Shown in pieces: positions 35,801-43,932 of a stretch of 64,000 bases of DNA. Position 1 is the stretch's first letter, and each line of letters opens with the position of its first letter. Below the pieces are notes generated by a model, which saw only the letters and a program-made list of their open reading frames with translations, had not been told where the DNA came from and made no database searches. The position numbers were made by a program, and so were the translations under genes. The stretch lies in assembly GCF_029433095.1 (NCBI RefSeq), contig NZ_JARNTX010000001.1, forward strand, positions 992,001-1,056,000. The letters are read 5' to 3'. The DNA comes from Hymenobacter sp. YC55 (GTDB lineage Bacteria; Bacteroidota; Bacteroidia; Cytophagales; Hymenobacteraceae).

Positions 35801-36013
35801 TTAGGCTATACCTTGCCGAAGGGTCTTGCTAGCCGAGTGCCAGGTTTGGGAAGTGTGCGCGTGTATGTGACTGGCCGCAACGTGTTTACAATAACGGATT
35901 ACATCGGGTTTGACCCCGAGACAACCGGCCAGGGCGTTTATGGTCCCGGTATCGACAACTCTAGTTACCCGAACGTGCGCGCCTTCACGGGTGGCTTGCA
36001 AGTAAACTTCTAA
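32855..36013 (+). CDS. SusC/RagA-family TonB-linked outer-membrane transporter
   Basis: A 1052-residue barrel receptor importing oligosaccharides in partnership with SusD. The start at 32855 gives a signal peptide (MKKTVPKVRRAAIPALLCCL, ending near VANA) and avoids overlap of coding sequence with the palindromes. A carboxypeptidase-like domain (about 47-120, GRVTGTNGDPLPGVTVLV to SFVGYTTKEV) precedes the TonB-box-like ALSEVVVVGY (about 126-135) and plug motifs such as LQGRVAGVQV and YGSRGANGVVLITTK. The C-terminus ends in VRAFTGGLQVNF. It is directly followed by SusD. Together with the GH43 gene and the ara genes it probably takes up arabino-oligosaccharides; that ligand is inferred from context. 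Confidence 0.93.
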   Translation: MKKTVPKVRRAAIPALLCCLPLQPLVANAATSTTPESNSIASASQTADVTIAGRVTGTNGDPLPGVTVLVKGTTNGTSTGGDGSFTITAAEGSVLTFSFVGYTTKEVPVTAASTNLTVTLAEDVKALSEVVVVGYLTQDRQNLTSAVSSVDTKEATKAPVPTLSQALQGRVAGVQVVGSGAPGATPNIAIRGIGSLNAGSQPLYVIDGLWTDNIRDLSPNDIESATVLKDASSTAVYGSRGANGVVLITTKRGQAGEPKLSFNGYTGVESIYKKYNLTNHSQWADRAVVAYTNAGLNPITEQMAGAVRGPGGAYTDAIDTDWQKEFFQTGRVQDYNLTFSGGSNSGKNATNFLVSGGYFNQEGIVKGPKFERYSVRLNSGLTRGRLKISESALLTHINTTLLNEVPFIDVLTELPGIAVYDPRNVGGFGYGSNNYLFNYSTNPIGAQEIRNQTQKNNRLQGSVNGEFSFTDFLSYRLNLGLEVHDFNDKDFRKNGFIRLGEASNPNNTYLFENRGTTTTTIIENTLNFNKRFGEHGINAVLGYSEQTYNFNNATARTTLFLSQPQYFPVLSAGTASTGTVGGTEDEYNKRSYFSQLNYDFKNRYLITASFRRDGSSRVDRNNQYGNFGAGSIGWRISEEDFFKNALPQVSNLKLRASYGVNGNDNLPGSYLGQATVNQNVTYPLGTPQVNVNGAIQLGLESANLRWESRYTTDIGLDLDLFDRRVSFSADYYTSTTKDALVNPPLPAYLGTSGSLNPFTNLGEIQNKGLEFALGYHENRKAFTYGADLTLTTLKNKVLKLSELQPNVVGPFGVSRTTVGQPIGRLYLVEMLGIFQSQEEIDNYKNADGRVIQPLAKPGDVKYKDLNGDGRISADTDRQFVGNPFPALQYGLNLTAAYKGFDLSVFFQGVTGNEIYNNTRAALDQLNGVNNYRSDIEPWSPTNPSNTTPRLVQGGGLEAVNNNNPITTRWVEDGSYLRLRNIQLGYTLPKGLASRVPGLGSVRVYVTGRNVFTITDYIGFDPETTGQGVYGPGIDNSSYPNVRAFTGGLQVNF

Positions 36014-36057
36014 TTCGTTGCGGCTTCGTGCTGCATGAGCCCCTCTTTTCTAAAACA

Positions 36058-37605
36058 ATGAAATCATCTAAGCTTTTAATAACGGCTCTAACTGGTGCTC
36101 TGTTGGCTGGTGCCAGCAGCTGCAAGGAAGACCTGCTGGATACAGTGAACCCCAACGAGCCTAGTACGGCTCAGTTCTGGCAAACCGAGAGTGATGCTGT
36201 GCGTGCTTCCACGGCTCTTTACTCTCCATTGCAATATTTTTCGATCTACAGCTTGAACTGGCATTTTGCTACCGAAGGGCGCTCCGATGAGTCTTGGACC
36301 CGCACGCCTGCCCTCGACCTCAACCAGTTTCTAACGTTTCGGCAGGCCAATACCACCGACCGGTCGCAGGTGATGTGGAACGATTACTACCGTGCTATTT
36401 TCCGTTGCAACCAAGTGTTGGCTAAGGTGCCTAGCATTACAATGGACGAAACCGTGAAGAAGCGTGTGCTAGCGCAGGCGTACTTCGTGCGGGGCCTTTG
36501 CTACTATGACCTAGGGTTACTGTTTGGAAATGTGCCACTTGTAACCACTTTGGCCGATGCCAACACTCGGGTACCGCAAGGCACTATTGAGGAGGTGCAG
36601 GCGCAAGTAATCTCTGATCTTCAAGCGGCTAAAGTTGACCTTCCCTTAGCTAGCGAATGGGGGCCCGCTGACAAAGGCCGCGCAACTCGGGGCGCAGCAA
36701 CGGCTCTGCTAGGCAAGCTCTATATGCAGCAAAAGCAGTGGGCATTGGCTTCTGCGCAATTTGCCGAAGTTATTTCGTCGGGTCAGTATAAGTTGGTGGA
36801 TAACTACCGCGACAATTTCACGGAGCTCAACGAAAACAACAGCGAGTCGATTTTCGAAATCCAGTTTGAGGGCAGCAGCAAACTGCCTGCAGTAGGAGTA
36901 GACATACCCGGTGGTTCAGAAGGTCAGGAACGTTCGCAATTCTGGGGACCTCCCGGTTTTGGCTTTACAGACGTGGAAGTTCGGCCTTGGGTGTTCCGGG
37001 AGTATAGCGACCGGACTGTAACAGGAGCCACTGATCCGCGCCGTGACGTTACGATGTACAGTGCAGTGGGTACTCCCGTTGTTTACAACCGCCCCTTCAG
37101 TGGTACTGCTAACAATGGTCTGAACATCGACCCCAACCGTTACCTCTGGCGCAAGTATCAAAATGATCCGCGTGCAGGCGGAGCTTTTTTCGAAGACTTC
37201 CATTCGGGCATCAACATTCGGGTAATACGCTATGCAGATGTACTGTTGCTACAAGCTGAGGCCTTAAACGAGCAGAACCAGCCTGCCGCCGCCGTTGCGC
37301 TTATCAACCAGGTTCGGGCTCGCCCTAGTGTAAACCTAACGCCACTGACAGGCACTTTTACCCGAGAGACGATGCGGATTCAATTACGGCATGAGCGGGT
37401 AACAGAGTTGGCAGGTGAAGGTCCGCGTTGGGCTGACCTCAACCGCTACGGATTGCTAGACAACCAAGCTGATGTTAACACACTGGCTCGTGCTGATCAT
37501 GATCCGGATTTTGCAAACTTCATAGTAGGCAAAAACCGTTTGTTGCCTATTCCTCAGAGTGAAATAGACATTGACCGCAGCATCCAGCAAAATCCTGGTT
37601 TCTAA
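36058..37605 (+). CDS. SusD/RagB-family surface glycan-binding lipoprotein
   Basis: A 515-residue lipoprotein with lipobox LLAGASSC (Cys22 acylated) and helical TPR-like architecture typical of SusD: GKLYMQQKQWALASAQFAEV, then the C-terminal motif with LRHERVTELAGEGPRWADLNRYG and LLPIPQSEIDIDRSIQQNPG. The start at 36058 is preferred over 36028. It forms a lid on the SusC barrel on the cell surface and binds the same glycan. The gene lies 44 bases after SusC and ends with a strong terminator, so it is the last gene of the first transcript. Confidence 0.93.
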   Translation: MKSSKLLITALTGALLAGASSCKEDLLDTVNPNEPSTAQFWQTESDAVRASTALYSPLQYFSIYSLNWHFATEGRSDESWTRTPALDLNQFLTFRQANTTDRSQVMWNDYYRAIFRCNQVLAKVPSITMDETVKKRVLAQAYFVRGLCYYDLGLLFGNVPLVTTLADANTRVPQGTIEEVQAQVISDLQAAKVDLPLASEWGPADKGRATRGAATALLGKLYMQQKQWALASAQFAEVISSGQYKLVDNYRDNFTELNENNSESIFEIQFEGSSKLPAVGVDIPGGSEGQERSQFWGPPGFGFTDVEVRPWVFREYSDRTVTGATDPRRDVTMYSAVGTPVVYNRPFSGTANNGLNIDPNRYLWRKYQNDPRAGGAFFEDFHSGINIRVIRYADVLLLQAEALNEQNQPAAAVALINQVRARPSVNLTPLTGTFTRETMRIQLRHERVTELAGEGPRWADLNRYGLLDNQADVNTLARADHDPDFANFIVGKNRLLPIPQSEIDIDRSIQQNPGF

Positions 37606-37628
37606 ACTATTGAACGACTTAAATCAAC

Positions 37629-37668
37629 AAAACAGCCGCTCCAGGCCGCAATCTGGAGCGGCTGTTTT
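37629..37668 (+). terminator. terminator after SusD
   Basis: A 16-bp perfect stem (37629-37644 and 37653-37668), loop of 8 bases, ending in TTTT. It marks the end of the SusC-SusD unit. Confidence 0.82.
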
Positions 37669-37739
37669 GCCTTACTTCTTATGGTATGCTTCCAATTGAT
37701 TGGATAGCTGCCCTGTAGCTCACAGCAACCAGCAGCACT

Positions 37740-39485
37740 ATGTTTCAACATGTTTACACAGCTAAAACAGTTGCCCGGATACACAACGGCCTCTTTAGGC
37801 GCAGTACACTGAGCGCTGTTTACGGGCAACTATTGTTGCTACTGCTGCTATTGGCTAGTGTCGGTGCCCCGGCTTATGCTATTCGAGGCAGTGTAGATGC
37901 GCACGATCCATCAAGTATCATCAAAGACGGCAACAAATACTGGGTTTTCAGCACTGGGCCCGGCATTCCTAGTAAATACTCCACTGACTTACTGAACTGG
38001 ACCAGTAGTAGCAGGCCCGTTTTTACTACTGCTACTCAACCTGCATGGATTAATAGCAAGGTGCCCGGGTTCGCAAACGAATATTGGGCGCCAGAGTGCA
38101 TTTTCATGAATGGAAAGTTTTACCTCTATTATTCCTGCTCCACGTTTGGGTCGCAGGTATCGGGAATAGGAGTAGCGACTAATGTGACGTTGGACCCCGC
38201 CAGCCCTAACTACAACTGGGTTGATGAGGGGGAAGTGGTGTCATCTACTGCCACCGGCTCGTCTAATCCCAACGCCATAGACCCGGCCGTATATCGGGAT
38301 ACCAATAATAATGTGTGGTTTATCTACGGTTCTTTCTTCGGAGGAATTCGCACGTTGCAGCTGAATCCAGTTACTGGCAAACCGCTGAACGGTACGCAGA
38401 CTCAGCAATTCGCCGTAGCGAACGGGGGAGTAGAGGCCGCTTACGTAAAGCAGCGAGGCGGCTACTACTATCTATTCATTAACCGGGGCAACTGCTGCCA
38501 GGGCTCCAACAGTACCTACTACATTCAAGTAGGGCGTTCTACTTCACCATCAGGGCCTTTCCTTGATAGAAACGGTGTGGATTTGAACAACAATGGGGGC
38601 TCGACGTTATTGAGCACTGCCGGACGTTATGTAGGGCCTGGTCACGCAGGAATATTTGAGGAGAATGGTGTTAGCTATTTTTCGCACCATTACTACGACC
38701 TAGACAACTCTGGTCAGGCAAAGCTTGATGTTGCCAAACTGAGCTGGGATGCTACGGAGTGGCCAATTGTGAGTCGAAATTGGTTGAGCCCTGGGCGCTA
38801 TACTATAAGCAATGCCAATAGTAATTTGTATTGGCAATCAGCCGCTTGTACTGCCGCAGCCGGACAACGCATCATACAAAGCGCGCCCAATGGGCTCGAT
38901 TGCCAACAGTGGGATTTCACGGTATTGACCAGCGGAACTTATCAGGTAGTTGGCGTTCGGACTGGGCAAGCAGTAGGCACCGAAAACTGTTCTACCTCCA
39001 GTGGTGCTCCGTTGCAACTCGAACCAGCGAGTGGGTCCATTTGTCAAGAGTTTCAGTTGGAACGTGCTCATGATGGCACTTTTGTCTTTGGGTTCTTTAA
39101 TCGGGTGGTAGAGCCCACTGGAAGCTCTACAACTCCTAATTCTCCATTACAGCTAAGTGCCTATAATGCCAGCAGTACCTCGCAACGTTGGACGATAAGT
39201 CAAGCAACACCTTTGGCCGCGGCGCCTGGCAAGAAGCTATCCGGTGTCAGCATCTATCCGGTGCCGGCAGAGCACGGAAGCTTTACGGTGGATATGGGTG
39301 ATAATAAGGCTGCGGAAAAGGTGACGGTTGTTGTGTTCAATCTGCAAGGCCAAGAAGTATATCGGCGAGCAGTTGAGGGGCAAAATGCAAAACTAGTGGT
39401 CGAAACCGCGTTGAGGCCAGGCGTGTATCAGGTGCGAGTGCAGCGGAATGGTGGTTATTCCACCCACAAAGTCAGTGTCCTGTAA
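37740..39485 (+). CDS. secreted GH43 arabinan-active enzyme with ricin-like and T9SS domains
   Basis: A 581-residue enzyme. After a long N-region and signal peptide (core LLLLLLLLASVGAPAYA, to about residue 47) comes a five-bladed GH43 propeller (about 50-350) with the catalytic base Asp56 (AHDPSSI), the pKa-modulating Asp181 (NAIDPAV) and the acid Glu232 (GGVEAAYV). These, and PECIFMNGKFYLYYS, match endo-1,5-alpha-L-arabinanase relatives. A ricin-type lectin domain follows (about 355-490, CQQWDF and SQRWTIS, the QxW-like motif). The C-terminal 80 residues form a T9SS sorting domain (IYPVPAEHGSF, ALRPGVYQVRVQ). It probably cuts arabinan at the surface to feed SusC/SusD. Specificity is inferred from neighbours. 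Confidence 0.9.
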   Translation: MFQHVYTAKTVARIHNGLFRRSTLSAVYGQLLLLLLLLASVGAPAYAIRGSVDAHDPSSIIKDGNKYWVFSTGPGIPSKYSTDLLNWTSSSRPVFTTATQPAWINSKVPGFANEYWAPECIFMNGKFYLYYSCSTFGSQVSGIGVATNVTLDPASPNYNWVDEGEVVSSTATGSSNPNAIDPAVYRDTNNNVWFIYGSFFGGIRTLQLNPVTGKPLNGTQTQQFAVANGGVEAAYVKQRGGYYYLFINRGNCCQGSNSTYYIQVGRSTSPSGPFLDRNGVDLNNNGGSTLLSTAGRYVGPGHAGIFEENGVSYFSHHYYDLDNSGQAKLDVAKLSWDATEWPIVSRNWLSPGRYTISNANSNLYWQSAACTAAAGQRIIQSAPNGLDCQQWDFTVLTSGTYQVVGVRTGQAVGTENCSTSSGAPLQLEPASGSICQEFQLERAHDGTFVFGFFNRVVEPTGSSTTPNSPLQLSAYNASSTSQRWTISQATPLAAAPGKKLSGVSIYPVPAEHGSFTVDMGDNKAAEKVTVVVFNLQGQEVYRRAVEGQNAKLVVETALRPGVYQVRVQRNGGYSTHKVSVL

Positions 39486-39876
39486 CGTGGCCAACACAAA
39501 AAAACCTTGGAAAACGATAGCAGCTGTTACATCGAGTGCATTTGCCAATTTCAGTTTGTAAAGTATTGAGTGGCACCAACCAGTGATGCTAACAGGCAAG
39601 GGTTTGTACCGGTGCGAGGAAAGTCAGAAGCAACAAGATAGAGGATATATGCACACAAACGATTGTGTAATAAAAGAAGAATTTCTACTTTACGTACCAA
39701 ATTGGGCGCTCTATAAGGGGAGAGTTGATTTCATCTATTCAATACACAATTGCATAATGCATTTACGCATTAGAAAAGGCTCTTAACTTGGCGGCGCTCT
39801 GCTAACTGGTTTTAGCAGGCAGCCACTCATTGTTGTATCCTTTATTCTTCCTTTCAAACGCCCGCTTCTTTTGCCC
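39486..39876. other. intergenic region upstream of the arabinose operon with operator site 3
   Basis: About 390 AT-rich bases; a 67-residue frame (39583-39786) has no coding character and is rejected. It contains a perfect copy of the palindrome at 39653-39668 and presumably the promoter for the aldose epimerase and ara genes. Confidence 0.5.
39653..39668. promoter_or_regulatory. putative LacI-type operator, arabinose regulon site 3
   Basis: ACACAAACGATTGTGT is an exact palindrome with central CG and matches the consensus at all 16 positions. It lies about 209 bases upstream of the aldose epimerase start, the first gene of the arabinose cluster. Confidence 0.55.
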
Positions 39877-41073
39877 ATGACAAATTTCAACCGCGCCGGT
39901 ATACTCGCCGGCAGCATCGCCGCCGGATTAGCACTAGCCGCTTGCAACCAGCAGCCCGCCACTCAAACTGAAGGTAGCACCGCAGCTACTGCCACCGATT
40001 CCACCCAAACCACTTCCGCTATGCCCACTGCCACTGCTTTTGGCAAAACCACTGCTGGCGCTGAAGCGCAGCTCTTCACGCTCACCAACGCCCACGGCGT
40101 GAAAGCTACCATCACCAACTACGGTGGCACGCTCACCAGCCTGATGGTGCCTGACAAGGCCGGCAAGATGGGCGACGTTATCCTCGGCTTCGATGATGTG
40201 AGCGGCTACCAGAGCCCGGAGTTTTTGAAGTCGGGCCCGTATTTCGGGGCGTTGATTGGGCGCTACGGCAACCGCATCAAAGGCGGCAAGTTCACGCTGG
40301 ATGGCAAAGAGTATACACTGGCTAAAAACAACGGGCCGAACACGCTACACGGTGGTAAGGTAGGGTTCGACAAGGTGATATGGGAAGCCAAGCCCGGCAC
40401 TTCGGCCGATGGCCAGACGCTAACACTTACTTATAACAGCAAAGACGGCGAAGAAGGCTACCCCGGCAACCTAGCCGTAACGGTGGTGTATACCCTCACC
40501 AACGACGATGCCCTGCGCCTCGACTACACGGCTACCACCGACAAGGCCACGCCGGTTAACCTCACCAACCACGCCTACTTCAACCTCAACCACGGTGCAG
40601 GCAAAGACATTCTGGGCCACGAAGTGACCCTGCCAGCTGACCGCTACACCGTAGTAGATGCCACTTTGATTCCGACCGGTGAGCTGAAGCCCGTGAAAGG
40701 CACGCCTTTCGATTTCACCACGCCCCACACCATTGGCGAGCGAATCGGGCAGGTGCCCGGTGGCTACGACCACAACTGGGTGCTCAACAACCCAAGCGGC
40801 ATGCACGCCGCCGCTACGGTGTATGATGCTGCTTCGGGCCGCACCATGGAAGTGTCCACCACCGAGCCTGGCGTCCAGTTCTACACCGGCAACTTCCTCG
40901 ATGGCACCTTGAAAGGCAAGGGCGGTACCGTGTACGGCAAAAATTCTGGTTTCTGCCTGGAAACGCAACACTTCCCCGATTCGCCTAACCAGCCTACGTT
41001 CCCAAGCACCATTCTCAAGCCCGGCGACACCCTCAAGTCGACCACGATCTACAAGTTCGGCGTCCGCAAATAA
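39877..41073 (+). CDS. aldose 1-epimerase (mutarotase), lipoprotein form
   Basis: A 398-residue galactose-mutarotase-type protein. It is exported as a lipoprotein: lipobox LALAAC with Cys23, then a Ser/Thr/Ala-rich linker of about 30 residues. The epimerase fold follows, with TNYGGTLTSLMVPDKAGKMG, GRYGNRIKGGKFTLDGKEY, NGPNTLHGG and the catalytic-region NLTNHAYFNLNH and GLEx-like QFYTGNF. It equilibrates alpha and beta anomers of sugars such as arabinose or galactose in the periplasm. The true start is the ATG at 39877; an apparent TTG six bases upstream has no support. Proposed to start the cluster with araBDA downstream. Confidence 0.93.
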   Translation: MTNFNRAGILAGSIAAGLALAACNQQPATQTEGSTAATATDSTQTTSAMPTATAFGKTTAGAEAQLFTLTNAHGVKATITNYGGTLTSLMVPDKAGKMGDVILGFDDVSGYQSPEFLKSGPYFGALIGRYGNRIKGGKFTLDGKEYTLAKNNGPNTLHGGKVGFDKVIWEAKPGTSADGQTLTLTYNSKDGEEGYPGNLAVTVVYTLTNDDALRLDYTATTDKATPVNLTNHAYFNLNHGAGKDILGHEVTLPADRYTVVDATLIPTGELKPVKGTPFDFTTPHTIGERIGQVPGGYDHNWVLNNPSGMHAAATVYDAASGRTMEVSTTEPGVQFYTGNFLDGTLKGKGGTVYGKNSGFCLETQHFPDSPNQPTFPSTILKPGDTLKSTTIYKFGVRK

Positions 41074-41375
41074 ATGGATGACAAAAGAACGTCGTCATGC
41101 TGAGCGCAGTCGAAGCATCTCGCGTGCTGATGTCTGATTAGTAATCCAGTGTCAGCACGCGAGATGCGTCGGCTGCGCTCAGCATGACAATGCCTCTGCA
41201 ACGACACCACGCGAGATGCTTCGACTATGCCTCCGGCTTCGCTCAGCATGACGGAGACGGATACTCTTTAGCAACGTCGGCAAGTGAGATGTTTCGGCTT
41301 CTCATTCGGCTGCCCTCAGCATGATGACGTTTTCCACTGCCTCACAGTCCTCACCATTTCACCATTTTATCACTC
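41074..41375. repeat. REP-like inverted repeats between mutarotase and araB
   Basis: Four copies of an approximately 37-base element of the form GTCATGCTGAGCGCAGTCGA / AAGCATCTCGCG lie here. One plus-oriented copy (about 41093-41128) faces an inverted one (about 41152-41188), and two further inverted, degenerate copies follow (about 41208-41252 and 41280-41329). The first two can form a long hairpin. The element recurs at 51.6 and 57.05 kb. No coding frame is judged real. The araB promoter, if separate, must also be here. Confidence 0.75.
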
Positions 41376-43112
41376 GTGCAAACTCCTCAAACAGCAACAT
41401 CCGACCCACAAGCGGCTTACGTCATTGGGGTTGACTACGGCACCGACTCGGTGCGCGCCTTGCTGGTAGATGCCCGCACCGGAGCCGAAGTAGCGCAGGC
41501 CGTGCACTACTACGCGCGCTGGAAAAAGCTGGAATTCTGCAACCCCGCCCGCAACCAATTCCGCCAACACCCCCTCGACCATATTGAAGGTCTGGAAGCG
41601 ACGGTTCGCAAGGTGGTGGCCCATGTGCCCGCTGCGCAAGTGGTAGGTATTGCGGTAGACACCACTGGCTCGACCCCCGGCCCCGTTGACGAGAAGGGCG
41701 TTTCACTGGCTCTTACGCCCGGCTTCGAAAACAACCCGAACGCCATGTTCGTGCTCTGGAAAGACCACACGGCCCTCGAAGAAGCTGCCGAAATCAACCT
41801 CAAAGCCCGCACCTGGGGCGGCGAAGATTTCACCAAGTTCGAGGGAGGCATCTATTCGTCGGAGTGGTTTTGGGCGAAGATCATGCACGTGGTGCGCGAA
41901 GACGAAGCTGTACTCAAAGCCGCGCATTCTTGGCTGGAACACTGCGACTGGCTGACGCTGCTGCTCACGGGCAACGACTTGGCTACGTTCAAGCACAGTC
42001 GGTGCGCTGCCGGCCACAAGGCCATGTGGCACGAAAGCTGGGGCGGATTGCCTTCCGAGGAGTTCCTCACGCACTTAGAGCCCAAACTGGCCGGGCTGCG
42101 GAGCCGTCTGTTTGAAGAGACCTTCACCGCCGACCAAGTGGCCGGCAACCTCTCTGCCGAGTGGGCCGAGCGCCTTGGCCTGACCACCGACACCGTAGTA
42201 GCCGTGGGCAGCTTCGATGCCCACGCCGGCGCGGTAGCGGGGGAGATTGAAGCGTACTCGATGGTGAAAGTAATGGGTACTTCCACCTGTGATATTGTGG
42301 TAGCGCCTACCGCCGAAGTGGGTAGCCACCTGGTGGCTGGTATCTGCGGGCAGGTGGATGGCTCCGTGATTCCGGGCATGCTCGGGTTGGAAGCTGGTCA
42401 ATCGGCTTTCGGGGACTTGCTAGCCTGGTTCCGCCAGATTGTGGAGTGGCCGTTGCACAACGTGCTGCCTCACTCCAAAGTGCTGAATGCCGAGCAGCAA
42501 GCCGCCCTACGCGACGAAATGAGCGACATTCTGTTGGTGGAGCTAAGCAAGGCTGCCGCCGCCGTAGACCCCGAAGAGTCGGCAGTGCTGGCCCTGGACT
42601 GGGTGAACGGCCGCCGCACGCCCGACGCCAACCAAGGCCTCAAAGGCGCCATGATGAACCTCACGATGGGCACCAACGCGCCGCAAATATTCCGGGCGCT
42701 GGTAGAAGCCATCTGCTACGGCTCCAAGCAAATCGTGGAGCGGTTCGAGCAGGAAGGCATTCCGGTGAAGCAAGTAATTGGCATCGGCGGCGTGGCGAAG
42801 AAGTCGCAGTTCGTGATGCAGACCCTGGCCGACGTGCTCAATCGGCCAATCAAGATTGCCGTTTCCGAGCAGGCTCCGGCCCTAGGTGCCGCCATTTATG
42901 CGGCGGTAGCGGCTGGCGTCCACGCAGATGTACTGACGGCGCAGCGCGCCATGGGCAGCGGTTTTGCTGAAACCTACGAGCCCAACCCGGCCCGCGTAGC
43001 CGACTACCAGTCTCGCTACGAGCAGTACCAGGCCTTCGGCAAGTTCGTGGAAACGGTAACCCTGAAAGAAGGCGAAACCACTTCTGAAACCACTTTAGTT
43101 GACCACGCATGA
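41376..43112 (+). CDS. araB: ribulokinase
   Basis: A 578-residue FGGY-family kinase that phosphorylates L-ribulose to L-ribulose 5-phosphate. Features: GVDYGTDSVRALLVDARTG (ATP/substrate N-domain), DTTGSTPGPVDEKG, VKVMGTSTCDI and the C-domain IGGVAKKSQFVMQ with APALGAAIYAAVA. The gene begins with GTG at 41376. It ends 4 bases into araD (ATGA overlap), so araB-araD translation is coupled. Length and motifs fit AraB (about 560-570) rather than xylulokinase. Confidence 0.95.
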   Translation: MQTPQTATSDPQAAYVIGVDYGTDSVRALLVDARTGAEVAQAVHYYARWKKLEFCNPARNQFRQHPLDHIEGLEATVRKVVAHVPAAQVVGIAVDTTGSTPGPVDEKGVSLALTPGFENNPNAMFVLWKDHTALEEAAEINLKARTWGGEDFTKFEGGIYSSEWFWAKIMHVVREDEAVLKAAHSWLEHCDWLTLLLTGNDLATFKHSRCAAGHKAMWHESWGGLPSEEFLTHLEPKLAGLRSRLFEETFTADQVAGNLSAEWAERLGLTTDTVVAVGSFDAHAGAVAGEIEAYSMVKVMGTSTCDIVVAPTAEVGSHLVAGICGQVDGSVIPGMLGLEAGQSAFGDLLAWFRQIVEWPLHNVLPHSKVLNAEQQAALRDEMSDILLVELSKAAAAVDPEESAVLALDWVNGRRTPDANQGLKGAMMNLTMGTNAPQIFRALVEAICYGSKQIVERFEQEGIPVKQVIGIGGVAKKSQFVMQTLADVLNRPIKIAVSEQAPALGAAIYAAVAAGVHADVLTAQRAMGSGFAETYEPNPARVADYQSRYEQYQAFGKFVETVTLKEGETTSETTLVDHA

Positions 43113-43810
43113 GCAGCCAGTATAAGGACCTAAAGCAGTATTGCTACGAAGCCAACATGCAGTTGCCCAAGCTTGGACTGGTGCTGTTCACGTTCGGCAA
43201 TGCCAGCGTGGTAGACCGCGACAAGGGTGTTTTCGCTATCAAGCCAAGCGGCGTACCCTACGAAAAGCTGAAGCCCGAGGACATCGTCATCGTGGATTAC
43301 GACAACAACATCGTGGAAGGGGAGAAGCGCCCGTCGTCGGATACCAAAACGCACGCGCTGCTCTTCAAGCAGTGGGAAAGCATTGGCGGCATTGTGCACA
43401 CGCACTCCACGTATGCCACCGCTTGGGCCCAAACCCAAACCGATATTCCGATCCTCGGTACCACCCACGCCGACCACCTCACCACCGACGTGCCCTGCGC
43501 GCCACCCATGGCCGACGAGCTAATCCAGGGCGACTACGAACACCAGACCGGCTGGCAAATCATTCAGGAATTCGAGCGGCGAGGCATTTCGCCCACCGAA
43601 GTGGAAATGATTTTGGTTGGCAACCACGCGCCCTTCACCTGGGGTAGCACCGTGGAAAAAGCGGTTTACAACAGCGCTGTGCTCGAGGAAATTGCCCGCT
43701 TGGCTTATCTGAGCTGCACGCTGCGCCCCGAAGTACCCCGCTTGAAAGACGCCCTCATTCGCAAGCACTACGAGCGCAAGCACGGCGCAAATTCTTATTA
43801 CGGTCAGTAA
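43109..43810 (+). CDS. araD: L-ribulose-5-phosphate 4-epimerase
   Basis: A 233-residue class II aldolase-fold zinc enzyme converting L-ribulose 5-phosphate to D-xylulose 5-phosphate, which enters the pentose phosphate pathway. Signatures: [20 protein letters not shown] (phosphate/substrate loop), [11 protein letters not shown] and TTHADHL with metal-binding histidines, and GNHAPFTWG. The gene overlaps araB by 4 bases and precedes araA by 122 bases. The order araB-araD-araA is typical of Bacteroidota. Confidence 0.96.
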   Translation: MSSQYKDLKQYCYEANMQLPKLGLVLFTFGNASVVDRDKGVFAIKPSGVPYEKLKPEDIVIVDYDNNIVEGEKRPSSDTKTHALLFKQWESIGGIVHTHSTYATAWAQTQTDIPILGTTHADHLTTDVPCAPPMADELIQGDYEHQTGWQIIQEFERRGISPTEVEMILVGNHAPFTWGSTVEKAVYNSAVLEEIARLAYLSCTLRPEVPRLKDALIRKHYERKHGANSYYGQ

Positions 43811-43932
43811 CCCGCTCCATGAGTAGCGGCGTCCGCCGTTGCTTTTCTCGCCTTATTCTACCTTCCAACCCCTTCACCAGCTACCCGTTGGTGTTCCATT
43901 TTAATCTGCCAACTGCACTTGGCGTCACAAGT

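Noticed and set aside
39583..39786. 67-residue frame across operator site 3
   Set aside because: Rare-codon AT-rich frame with no known pattern; it spans the promoter/operator region of the arabinose genes.
41094..41188. CRISPR array at the repeat cluster
   Set aside because: The repeats occur as inverted pairs in both orientations with irregular spacing, without unique equal-length spacers or cas genes; they are REP-like elements.
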